6,301 bases of DNA from an uncultured Erysipelotrichaceae bacterium (GTDB taxonomy: Bacteria > Bacillota_I > Bacilli_A > Erysipelotrichales > Erysipelotrichaceae): positions 1 through 6,301 of the forward strand of contig CAMOOA010000074.1 in assembly GCA_946621045.1 (NCBI GenBank). The letters are read 5' to 3'. Numbering within the stretch: position 1 is the first letter of the stretch; every line of letters begins with the position of its first letter. Below the pieces are notes generated by a model, which saw nothing but the letters and a program-made list of their open reading frames with translations, had not been told where the DNA came from and did not search any database. The translations under genes were made by a program, and so were the position numbers. This document shows positions 1 through 5,024 of the stretch, piece by piece.

Positions 1-1497
1 CCTTCCAGTCTTGCGCCGATTGCCCTGATTGCGGGCATCATCCTGATCATGGGCTTCAGATTCAAGAATTCCAAGACAATCGGAAACATCCTGATCGGCT
101 TCGGCATCCTCTTCTCCGGACTTCTGAATATGACCAACTCGGTCAGCACCCTTCAGACAAACGGCGCATTTGATTCCCTGTTTCAGAACCTCGGCACCAA
201 CCCGCTCATCGGTTATCTGACCGGCGCAGCGGTTGCCTTCATCCTGCAGAGCTCTTCCGCAACGATCGGTATCCTGCAGGCATTCTCGATGTCCGGTGTT
301 CTGACCTTCCGTGCCGTCTATGCGGTCATCGTCGGCGTATACCTCGGTGACTGCGTCACCACGGCCATCGTCTGTTCGATCGGTGCGGTGCCGGACGCAA
401 AGCGTGTCGGTATCGTCAATATTCTCTACAACATCGGAAAGTCCGTTCTGGTTCTCGTCAGTGTTGCCGTCCTGCATCAGTTCGGCGTACTGAACGGCAT
501 CTGGGATACCGTCGTCAATCCGGGTTCCATTGCCAATACCAATACGATTTTCAATCTTGCCTGTGCGGTTGTCCTTCTTCCGTTTATCGGCCTGTTTGAA
601 AAGGCCGCTTACCGGATCGTCCGGCCGGAGCCGGTCAGTGAAAACCGCTATAAGGACAAGTTTGAAGCGCTCAATCCGGTATTCTTCTCCACGCCGGCGC
701 TTGCGCTCCGCTCCTGTTATGAAATGCTGTGCACAATGCTGGAAATTGCCTCACGGAATATCTCCGCTTCCTTCGAGCTGCTCGGCAGCTACAATGAGGC
801 GAAGTTTCAGGCAATCAATGAGGAAGAAGACAATCTTGACCTCATGACAGACAGTTTAAGCAAATATCTTGCGGCGCTCTCCGGAAATCTTCAGGCGGAA
901 GAACATATCCGGATCCTCAATGAGTATTACAAGATCGTCAATGAATTTGAACGCCTCGGGGACCATGCGATGAATATTGCGGAGACCGGACGGGACCTTT
1001 CCCGGCAGAAGATCTCCTTCTCCTCCACCGCCCTGCATGAACTTGATGTCCTGCATGATCTGATCAACCGCATCCTGCGGCTTACCGATCAGGCATTCCG
1101 CCGCCGGGATTCCCGGGCGGCCATGGAAATCGAGCCGCTGGAGGAAGTGGTGGATGATCTCGTTGATGCGCTGAAGGCAAACCATCTTGGCCGGCTTGCG
1201 AACGGAAAGTGCAATGTCTACTCCGGTTCGGATTTCATCGATACCCTCGGAAACATCGAGCGTATCTCCGATACCTGCTCGAATGTCGGTCTTGCGACGC
1301 TTGCCCGGGTCTCTCCGGAACTGGCATCCAACGGCCACGATTATATCGTCTTCCTGCACAGCGGACAGGACGCCGCCTTCAATCAGCTTTACCGCAGCGC
1401 GCATGAGGAATTCTTCAGCCGGCTTGACAGGCTGATCGACGAAGAAAACAAACAGGACAGTCTTGCCCTGAAAGAGTCGAAACACCGCCATGTCTGA
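1..1497 (+). CDS. Na/Pi cotransporter family protein with PhoU-like C-terminal domain (5' end outside window)
   Basis: The frame is open from base 1, so the ATG at 49 is an internal Met and the true start lies upstream. This is a polytopic membrane protein likely to import phosphate with sodium. Numbering from that Met: hydrophobic segments run through roughly residues 10-195, with the family signature QSSSATIGI at 67-75. The order of elements matches the second of the two QSSS repeats of this family, so the first repeat is in the missing part. Residues about 205-460 are soluble and helical, resembling the PhoU domain often fused to bacterial members (for example EFERLGDHAMNIAE). The segment after QSSS reads VGVYLGDCVTT, where the family usually has GANIGTTVT, so this is a divergent subgroup. 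Its stop overlaps the start of the next gene by 8 bases, implying co-transcription and translational coupling. The family call is firm; the transported substrate is inferred. Confidence 0.9.
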   Translation, partial: PSSLAPIALIAGIILIMGFRFKNSKTIGNILIGFGILFSGLLNMTNSVSTLQTNGAFDSLFQNLGTNPLIGYLTGAAVAFILQSSSATIGILQAFSMSGVLTFRAVYAVIVGVYLGDCVTTAIVCSIGAVPDAKRVGIVNILYNIGKSVLVLVSVAVLHQFGVLNGIWDTVVNPGSIANTNTIFNLACAVVLLPFIGLFEKAAYRIVRPEPVSENRYKDKFEALNPVFFSTPALALRSCYEMLCTMLEIASRNISASFELLGSYNEAKFQAINEEEDNLDLMTDSLSKYLAALSGNLQAEEHIRILNEYYKIVNEFERLGDHAMNIAETGRDLSRQKISFSSTALHELDVLHDLINRILRLTDQAFRRRDSRAAMEIEPLEEVVDDLVDALKANHLGRLANGKCNVYSGSDFIDTLGNIERISDTCSNVGLATLARVSPELASNGHDYIVFLHSGQDAAFNQLYRSAHEEFFSRLDRLIDEENKQDSLALKESKHRHV

Positions 1498-1945
1498 TTA
1501 CATCATGGACCTGCGCAGGATCGTCGGCAGACGTCCCCTCCTGCAGTGCGCCGCAAGCGTGATCATCATCAATGAACAGGGCGAGCTCCTGCTTGGAAAG
1601 CGGACCGACAATCAGAAGTGGGGTTATGCCGGCGGATCAATGAACCTCGGGGAAAGCGTGGAGGACTGCGCACGTCGCGAACTCCTGGAGGAAATGAATC
1701 TCATTGCGGATGAACTGGAATTCTTCATGATCAACTCCGGGGAAGAGACCCACTACATCTATCCCAACGGAGACGAGGTATACAACGTCGAAGTCATCTA
1801 TCTCTGCCGGAAATATCACGGTGACATGCGTCCCCAGGAGAGCGAGCTCTCGGAGCTGCGCTTCTTCCCGCCGGATCATCTTCCGGAAATTTCCGAGCCG
1901 ATCATTCCGGTATTCCGGGAATATCTGAAACGGATTCCTCACTGA
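1490..1945 (+). CDS. NUDIX hydrolase
   Basis: This 151-residue cytosolic enzyme should hydrolyse a nucleoside diphosphate linked to another moiety. The Nudix box spans residues 49-71 (G-x5-E-x7-RE-L-L-EE-M-N-L), with metal-binding glutamates E64, E67 and E68 in place. The box normally ends G-U, but here the Gly is Asn (N70). Flanking elements also fit: the beta strands around CAASVIIINEQGELLLGKR (residues 20-38), GYAGGS just before the box, and the tail RFFPPDHLPEISEP (124-137), typical of small Bacillota NUDIX proteins annotated as ADP-ribose or (oxo)dNTP pyrophosphatases. The substrate cannot be read from sequence. Its ATG lies inside the last codons of the transporter gene with only a weak ribosome site (GAAAGAG region), which suggests coupled translation. 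A terminator overlaps its stop codon. Confidence 0.93.
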   Translation: MSDYIMDLRRIVGRRPLLQCAASVIIINEQGELLLGKRTDNQKWGYAGGSMNLGESVEDCARRELLEEMNLIADELEFFMINSGEETHYIYPNGDEVYNVEVIYLCRKYHGDMRPQESELSELRFFPPDHLPEISEPIIPVFREYLKRIPH

Positions 1946-1957
1946 GGAATCTTTTTT
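1933..1957 (+). terminator. Intrinsic terminator of the transporter-NUDIX operon
   Basis: GATTCCTC (1933-1940) and GAGGAATC (1944-1951) form a perfect 8-bp stem with a 3-base loop, followed directly by six T's (1952-1957). The NUDIX stop codon TGA (1943-1945) lies across the loop and the 3' arm. Confidence 0.88.
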
Positions 1958-1983
1958 CATGCGGAGAAATCCTCCTCATCCCG

Positions 1984-1989
1984 TATAAT
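1984..1989 (+). promoter_or_regulatory. Likely -10 box of the PLP-enzyme gene
   Basis: A perfect TATAAT lies in the 91-base gap between the NUDIX terminator and the start at 2049. This would place the transcription start near 1996 and give a leader of about 50 bases. No good -35 hexamer is seen at 16-18 bases, so the call rests on the -10 box and its position. The leader is too short for a SAM riboswitch or T-box. Confidence 0.5.
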
Positions 1990-2048
1990 GAGAACGCATA
2001 CCGCCGGATCTACGGCATGACAGTACAGCAGGAAAGGATTTAACCATT

Positions 2049-3218
2049 ATGAGCAGATACGACACCGATTTCAGCAAAATGCGGTTCAGCACCCGTGCCG
2101 TCAAGGCGGGTGAAGGACCCGATCCCGTTACCCGGGCAATGAATACACCGATCTATGAAACCTCCACGTACGGCTACGAAACCGCCGAGCAGTATGATGA
2201 AATGCTGGCGAGGGGTGCCGAATGGGAGCCGGATCTGTATATTTACAGCCGCACCACCAATCCGACAACCAATGCCCTCGAGAAAAAAGTCATGGCTTTG
2301 GAGCATGCCGAGGATGCGGTCATTACCGCCTGCGGCATGGCAGCCATCTCCAATGCCCTGCTTTCGAATCTGAATGCGGGCGACCATGTCATCTGTTCGG
2401 ATGACACCTTCATGTGCACTTCCAGCATGTTTGCGGACATCCTGCCGTCAAAGGGAATCGAAACCTCCCGGGTGGAAGTGCTCGATCTTTCCAATATCGA
2501 AAAGGCAATGCGTTCCAACACCAAGGTGGTCTACCTCGAGGCGCTTTCCAACCCGCAGCTGAAGCTTGCGGATATTCCGGCAGTCGCCGAAATTGCCCAC
2601 GCCCATGGCTGCAAGTTCATCGTCGACAACACCTTCCTGTCGCCGTGCGTGATGCGTCCGCTCGACTGGGGCGCAGACATCGTTGTGCATTCCGGCACGA
2701 AGTACTATGTCGGCCACGGTGATGCATTATGCGGCATCGTTGCCGGAAGCCGGGAAGACATCAACCGGGTGCGCTACTACTATGACAACCTCGGTTCCCA
2801 TATCAGCCCGTATGACGCATGGCTTGCGCTGCGGAGCGTACGGACCATGCCGCTGCGTCTGAAGCAGCAGTCCGAAAATGCCCTTGCGCTTGCGAAGTGG
2901 TTTGAGGCAAGACCGGAAGTTGACTTCGTCACTTACCCGGGTCTCGAATCCCACCACCAGCATGAGCTTGCGAAGAAGCTCTTCGTCAACGGCAACTTCG
3001 GCGGCATGCTGTGTGTGCATCTCAAGGGCGGCTATGAAGAAATGTGCAGATTCTGCGATGCCACAAAGATTCCGCCGATCGCGACCAGCCTCGGCGACGT
3101 GGTAACGCTGATGTTCCCGAAGAAGGCATACAACAACCTGATCCGCATCTCCTGCGGATGTGAAGACGTCAACGACCTGATTGAAGACTTTGAACAGGCG
3201 TTTGCGCAGTGTAAGTAA
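2049..3218 (+). CDS. PLP-dependent Cys/Met metabolism enzyme (methionine gamma-lyase / cystathionine lyase superfamily)
   Basis: This 389-residue protein has the length of the Cys/Met-metabolism PLP family, which carries out gamma- or beta-elimination or replacement on sulfur amino acids and works as cytosolic tetramers. Landmarks in order: phosphate-binding YSR (66-68) with NPT (71-73), ACGMAAI (94-100) at the cofactor pocket, EALSNP (164-169), PLP-nitrogen Asp in DNTF (D193), and the Schiff-base lysine K218 in HSGTKYYVGHGD. SLGDVVTL (347-354) and the substrate-carboxylate Arg R366 in LIRIS complete the set. The active-site segment that reads YGCT or YGGT in characterised members is FMCT here (121-124): Phe replaces the conserved PLP-stacking Tyr, while C123 aligns with the Cys typical of methionine gamma-lyases. 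The start is supported by AGGAAAGGA (2030-2038), 10 bases upstream. Reaction specificity among gamma-lyase, synthase and beta-lyase is unresolved. Confidence 0.9.
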   Translation: MSRYDTDFSKMRFSTRAVKAGEGPDPVTRAMNTPIYETSTYGYETAEQYDEMLARGAEWEPDLYIYSRTTNPTTNALEKKVMALEHAEDAVITACGMAAISNALLSNLNAGDHVICSDDTFMCTSSMFADILPSKGIETSRVEVLDLSNIEKAMRSNTKVVYLEALSNPQLKLADIPAVAEIAHAHGCKFIVDNTFLSPCVMRPLDWGADIVVHSGTKYYVGHGDALCGIVAGSREDINRVRYYYDNLGSHISPYDAWLALRSVRTMPLRLKQQSENALALAKWFEARPEVDFVTYPGLESHHQHELAKKLFVNGNFGGMLCVHLKGGYEEMCRFCDATKIPPIATSLGDVVTLMFPKKAYNNLIRISCGCEDVNDLIEDFEQAFAQCK

Positions 3219-3236
3219 TGACTTTGTAATTAAAAG

Positions 3237-3276
3237 AAGAGCAGATTCCCATTTTAAATAAGAGTCCGCTCTTTTT
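3237..3276 (+). terminator. Terminator after the PLP-enzyme gene
   Basis: Two alternative pairings end in the same T-run (3272-3276). One is a compact hairpin AAGAG (3260-3264), loop TCCG, CTCTT (3269-3273). The other is a longer stem pairing AAGAGC (3237-3242) with GCTCTT (3268-3273). It lies 19-58 bases after the stop codon. In the other orientation the compact hairpin is followed by ATTTAAAAT, so it may weakly serve the convergent tail ORF too. Confidence 0.65.
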
Positions 3277-3279
3277 CAG

Positions 3280-3303
3280 TTCTGATCTGAATTCAGTGCA
3301 GAA
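3280..3303. repeat. Imperfect 24-bp palindrome between convergent genes
   Basis: TTCTGATCTGAA followed by TTCAGTGCAGAA is an inverted repeat with mismatches only at two inner positions. The core CTGAATTCAG (3287-3296) is a perfect palindrome. It lies just downstream of the tail ORF stop (3308, - strand). It has no T-run directly beside it, so a terminator role is unsure. Confidence 0.4.
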
Positions 3304-3307
3304 TTAT

Positions 3308-3550
3308 TTATTCCGTTTCGTTTGCGGCGGTTTTCCTCATTGCGCTCACAAATTCCGGTGTTACTTTAACAACCCTCAGAATAAGTGTATCATCCAGACC
3401 TTCCTGAAGCATTGCCTGTACTATTTCTGCCTTGGTTTTGTTTATGCCTTCTTCACGGCCTTCTTTGCGGCCTTCTTCCCACGCTTCTTTACGCAGCACC
3501 CGTTTCAGATTCTCAAACTGTCTTGCGTCACCCTCCGGATCCAGCAGCAT
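3308..3550 (-). CDS. Free-standing copy of the Rpn C-terminal tail (RpnS-like antitoxin candidate)
   Basis: This 80-residue ORF begins MLLDPEGDARQFENLK and matches residues 243 onward of the adjacent full-length Rpn protein. The first half is identical, including the tetrapeptide-like repeat region (EEGRKEGREEG). Its end differs (GLDDT..TPEFVSAMRKTAANETE against GVDDE..TPEYLTSLKSKIAEKK). AGGAGG (3562-3567) lies 11 bases before the ATG. A stop codon 16 codons upstream in frame (3599-3601) rules out a longer form. In published Rpn systems the C-terminal part, made from an internal start, dimerises and inhibits the full-length toxin. A separate copy could act as an extra antitoxin or as a decoy of different specificity. 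The alternative is a remnant of a second rpn gene that lost its nuclease part. The clean start, ribosome site and open frame favour expression, but this is inferred. Confidence 0.7.
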   Translation of the reverse strand: MLLDPEGDARQFENLKRVLRKEAWEEGRKEGREEGINKTKAEIVQAMLQEGLDDTLILRVVKVTPEFVSAMRKTAANETE

Positions 3551-3567
3551 TCCTGTAACTCCCTCCT
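3354..3567 (-). repeat. Direct repeat of the rpn tail, copy A
   Basis: This copy aligns to 3649-3862 at an offset of 295. Bases 3399-3553 are identical to 3694-3848 (155 bp). Differences occur only toward the tail's stop codon side and in the few bases around the ribosome site, where a 1-base offset appears. The homology runs about seven codons upstream of the ATG, so the copy carries its own Shine-Dalgarno region. Confidence 0.92.
3562..3567 (-). promoter_or_regulatory. Shine-Dalgarno site of the free-standing tail ORF
   Basis: The - strand reads AGGAGG, 11 bases before the ATG at 3550. It fixes the start and argues that the fragment is translated on its own. Confidence 0.75.
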
Positions 3568-3568
3568 G

Positions 3569-3608
3569 TGTTCCACGCTTATTTACTATGTTCCACGCTT
3601 ATTTACTA
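3569..3608. repeat. Two perfect 20-bp tandem repeats between rpn and the tail ORF
   Basis: The unit TGTTCCACGCTTATTTACTA occurs at 3569-3588 and again at 3589-3608 with no spacer. The second unit overlaps the stop codon of the full-length rpn gene (3606-3608). Read on the - strand, each unit holds TAG and TAA triplets, so it closes several frames between the two ORFs. It lies at one junction of the larger duplication and may mark replication slippage. Confidence 0.93.
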
Positions 3609-3845
3609 TTTCTTTTCTGCGATTTTTGATTTTAAAGAAGTCAGATACTCCGGTGTCACTTTAACAACCCTCAGAATAAGCTCATCATCCACGCCTTCCT
3701 GAAGCATTGCCTGTACTATTTCTGCCTTGGTTTTGTTTATGCCTTCTTCACGGCCTTCTTTGCGGCCTTCTTCCCACGCTTCTTTACGCAGCACCCGTTT
3801 CAGATTCTCAAACTGTCTTGCGTCACCCTCCGGATCCAGCAGCAT
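3606..3845 (-). CDS. Possible internally initiated C-terminal product of rpn (RpnS-like)
   Basis: Within the full-length gene, the Met codon 243 is preceded by GGGGAGG (3855-3861) with a 9-base gap, a ribosome site as good as those of the real genes around it. Initiation here would give a 79-residue protein in the same frame, nearly the same length as the separate 80-residue copy downstream. This matches the gene-within-gene layout known for Rpn systems. Support is by motif and analogy only. Confidence 0.55.
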   Translation of the reverse strand: MLLDPEGDARQFENLKRVLRKEAWEEGRKEGREEGINKTKAEIVQAMLQEGVDDELILRVVKVTPEYLTSLKSKIAEKK

Positions 3846-4571
3846 TCCCGTAATCCTCCCCTGTTCTGCCAGAATGCAGTCCCGTGTCACATAGTCTTCC
3901 GGAAGTTCCCGGATCGTCTGTACGATTGCCTCTCTCAGACCCATCCCCTGTTCTTTCTTCCTGCGGATGGCCGATATGATCCATGTGTATTCTTCCAGAG
4001 GCTTACATCTGGCCTGTATTGCTTCATTCTTTCCGGAATTGATATTGATGACATGTACTATCACTTCCAGGTCGTACGATTTACCAATCCCTTCGTCACG
4101 ATTATTCGTATCATAATTGTTGCTCAATTTCAATACAGCGTTCTCTGAAAGCTCTTTTTCAAACCCATTGTAAAACACATAGAACTTCGGACGCGGGATC
4201 GTCAGAAGTGCAGTATGATACACTGCTTCCTTATCGATCATTCCTGCGATCTGCTTCGCCGCATATTCCAGCATCCGTATCGGCATATTCGGTGTCCAGG
4301 TGGACTGATGCTCAAAAAAACTCAGAACATCTCCGTAGAGAAAAACCACATCCTCCTGTACTTTGAGAAAGAGGATATTCCCGGAATCCTGCAGTTCCAG
4401 TTTCTGCGGATCACGGTAGTCCGTCCCGTTTATTGCGTTGAACAGCGACAGTGTCCATTCCTTATGGTCCTTGTTTCCAAACAGGAATCGAAACAGGCTG
4501 TCCTTGTATTTCCGGTTGGGTGATGCAGAATTCCGTACAGCAGACTTCTTTTTTCTCTTCCGTTTTTTCAT
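3606..4571 (-). CDS. Rpn family recombination-promoting nuclease / PD-(D/E)XK nuclease family transposase
   Basis: This 321-residue protein has a very basic N-terminus (MKKRKRKKK), then the nuclease fold: KDSLFRFLFG (24-32), LFNAINGTDY (43-52), catalytic-type D74 in EDVVF, E87-x-Q89 in FEHQS, and NMPIRMLEYAAKQI (95-108). FYVFYNG follows at 130-136. After a helical linker, the tail from M243 contains a four-residue-periodic stretch EEGRKEGREEG (267-277) and a short end domain. Rpn proteins are DNA endonucleases once classed as transposases. They are reported to act as anti-phage toxins restrained by their own C-terminal fragment. AGGAGG (4582-4587) lies 10 bases before the ATG, and no convincing promoter is visible. 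The frame is intact, so it should be functional. It is followed 55 bases later by a second copy of its own tail. Confidence 0.88.
   Translation of the reverse strand: MKKRKRKKKSAVRNSASPNRKYKDSLFRFLFGNKDHKEWTLSLFNAINGTDYRDPQKLELQDSGNILFLKVQEDVVFLYGDVLSFFEHQSTWTPNMPIRMLEYAAKQIAGMIDKEAVYHTALLTIPRPKFYVFYNGFEKELSENAVLKLSNNYDTNNRDEGIGKSYDLEVIVHVININSGKNEAIQARCKPLEEYTWIISAIRRKKEQGMGLREAIVQTIRELPEDYVTRDCILAEQGRITGMLLDPEGDARQFENLKRVLRKEAWEEGRKEGREEGINKTKAEIVQAMLQEGVDDELILRVVKVTPEYLTSLKSKIAEKK
3649..3862 (-). repeat. Direct repeat of the rpn tail, copy B (inside the full-length gene)
   Basis: This is the partner of 3354-3567, encoding residues from about E236 to T307 of the full-length protein. The 155 identical bases cover the MLLDPEGD start, the charged repeat region and KAEIVQAMLQEG. 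Divergence at the stop-codon end produces different C-terminal sequences. Confidence 0.92.
3855..3861 (-). promoter_or_regulatory. Internal Shine-Dalgarno site within rpn
   Basis: The - strand reads GGGGAGG inside the codons for Q-G-R (residues 237-239), 9 bases before ATG codon 243. Arg 239 is encoded by AGG, which contributes to the site. Confidence 0.55.
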
Positions 4572-4654
4572 CAGATGCGTACCTCCTGTACTTCTTATTG
4601 CCTCCCAGTTTGAAAATCCCCCGTTTTCAGTCAGACTTTTTTTCCAGTTATACG

Positions 4655-4677
4655 AAAAACCTGCCGTTTCCGGCAGG
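4655..4677 (-). terminator. Intrinsic terminator of the small CxxC gene
   Basis: On the - strand, CCTGCCG and CGGCAGG form a perfect 7-bp stem with a GAAA tetraloop, followed by TTTTT. It starts about 40 bases after the restored-frame stop codon at 4718 and separates this gene from rpn. Confidence 0.9.
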
Positions 4678-4688
4678 CTCCATCTGGA

Positions 4689-4937
4689 TTATTCAGAACG
4701 CATTACGCGTTCATTATTTAATCGTTCGGATAGATTACTCCATCCATGATTTTGAAATAATGGCCGCACTTCTTGCAGCGGTAAAACTGAGCCGCATCTC
4801 CGCCGAATTGATACCCATTCAAGATCATTGCTGCTTTTTTCCAGCTGTTTCAGAACATCCTCCGGAATCTTTGTCATGATATTTTTCCGGATTTTTTCCA
4901 TTACTTCAGGGTTATTGTTTATATCGGGTTTCCTCAC
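4689..4937 (-). CDS. Small CxxC (zinc-ribbon-like) protein, apparently frameshifted at an A6 run
   Basis: Read literally from GTG 4937, the frame gives 82 residues whose second half looks like noise. The first part (KIRKNIMTKIPEDVLKQLEK) is a plausible helix. At the run of six A's (4835-4840) the protein-like sequence moves to the +1 frame: AAMILNGYQFGGD, then YRCKKCGHYFKIMDG, ending with stop TAA at 4718-4720. Removing one A gives a coherent 72-residue protein with one CxxC pair, possibly metal-binding. So either the gene is broken, or the A-run is slipped through, or a base is miscalled. The start is uncertain: GTG 4937 lies only about 11 bases after a TATAAT and has no upstream ribosome site, and ATG 4901 (codon 13) is an alternative. 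The function is not recognised. Confidence 0.6.
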   Translation of the reverse strand: MRKPDINNNPEVMEKIRKNIMTKIPEDVLKQLEKSSNDLEWVSIRRRCGSVLPLQEVRPLFQNHGWSNLSERLNNERVMRSE

Positions 4938-4942
4938 CTTTG

Positions 4943-4957
4943 CGTATATTATATACG
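4943..4957 (-). promoter_or_regulatory. TATAAT inside a perfect 15-bp palindrome upstream of the CxxC gene
   Basis: CGTATATTATATACG is a perfect inverted repeat of 7-bp arms around one base. On the - strand it contains TATAAT (4948-4953), so a bound dimer would cover the -10 region. No clear -35 is seen. The AAAGGTGAGG just downstream is the only purine-rich site near the start. Confidence 0.45.
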
Positions 4958-5024
4958 TCGTTCCGGTTCATTACCCATGGCTGTAAGGGGTACTTTAACG
5001 TTTCTTTCCTTCTGTAAACTGCTC

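Noticed and set aside
856..1491. Long - strand ORF (211 codons) opposite the transporter
   Set aside because: It is fully antisense to a well-supported coding frame, with no ribosome site and no recognisable domain. It is a codon-bias shadow.
1958..2048. SAM riboswitch or T-box leader before the sulfur amino acid gene
   Set aside because: The leader is only about 50 bases after the TATAAT and shows just a weak GCCG/CGGC hairpin, too small for either element.
3569..3608. CRISPR-like repeats
   Set aside because: There are only two units, directly adjacent with no spacers. It is a simple tandem duplication.
3296..3664. + strand 122-codon ORF across the repeat region
   Set aside because: It is antisense to the two Rpn tail ORFs, and its phenylalanine-rich translation reflects the purine-rich coding on the other strand.
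3308..4571. Insertion sequence or transposon, given the 'putative transposase' naming of the Rpn family
   Set aside because: No terminal inverted repeats or target-site duplication are seen around the locus. The repeats present are internal direct copies of the gene's own tail.
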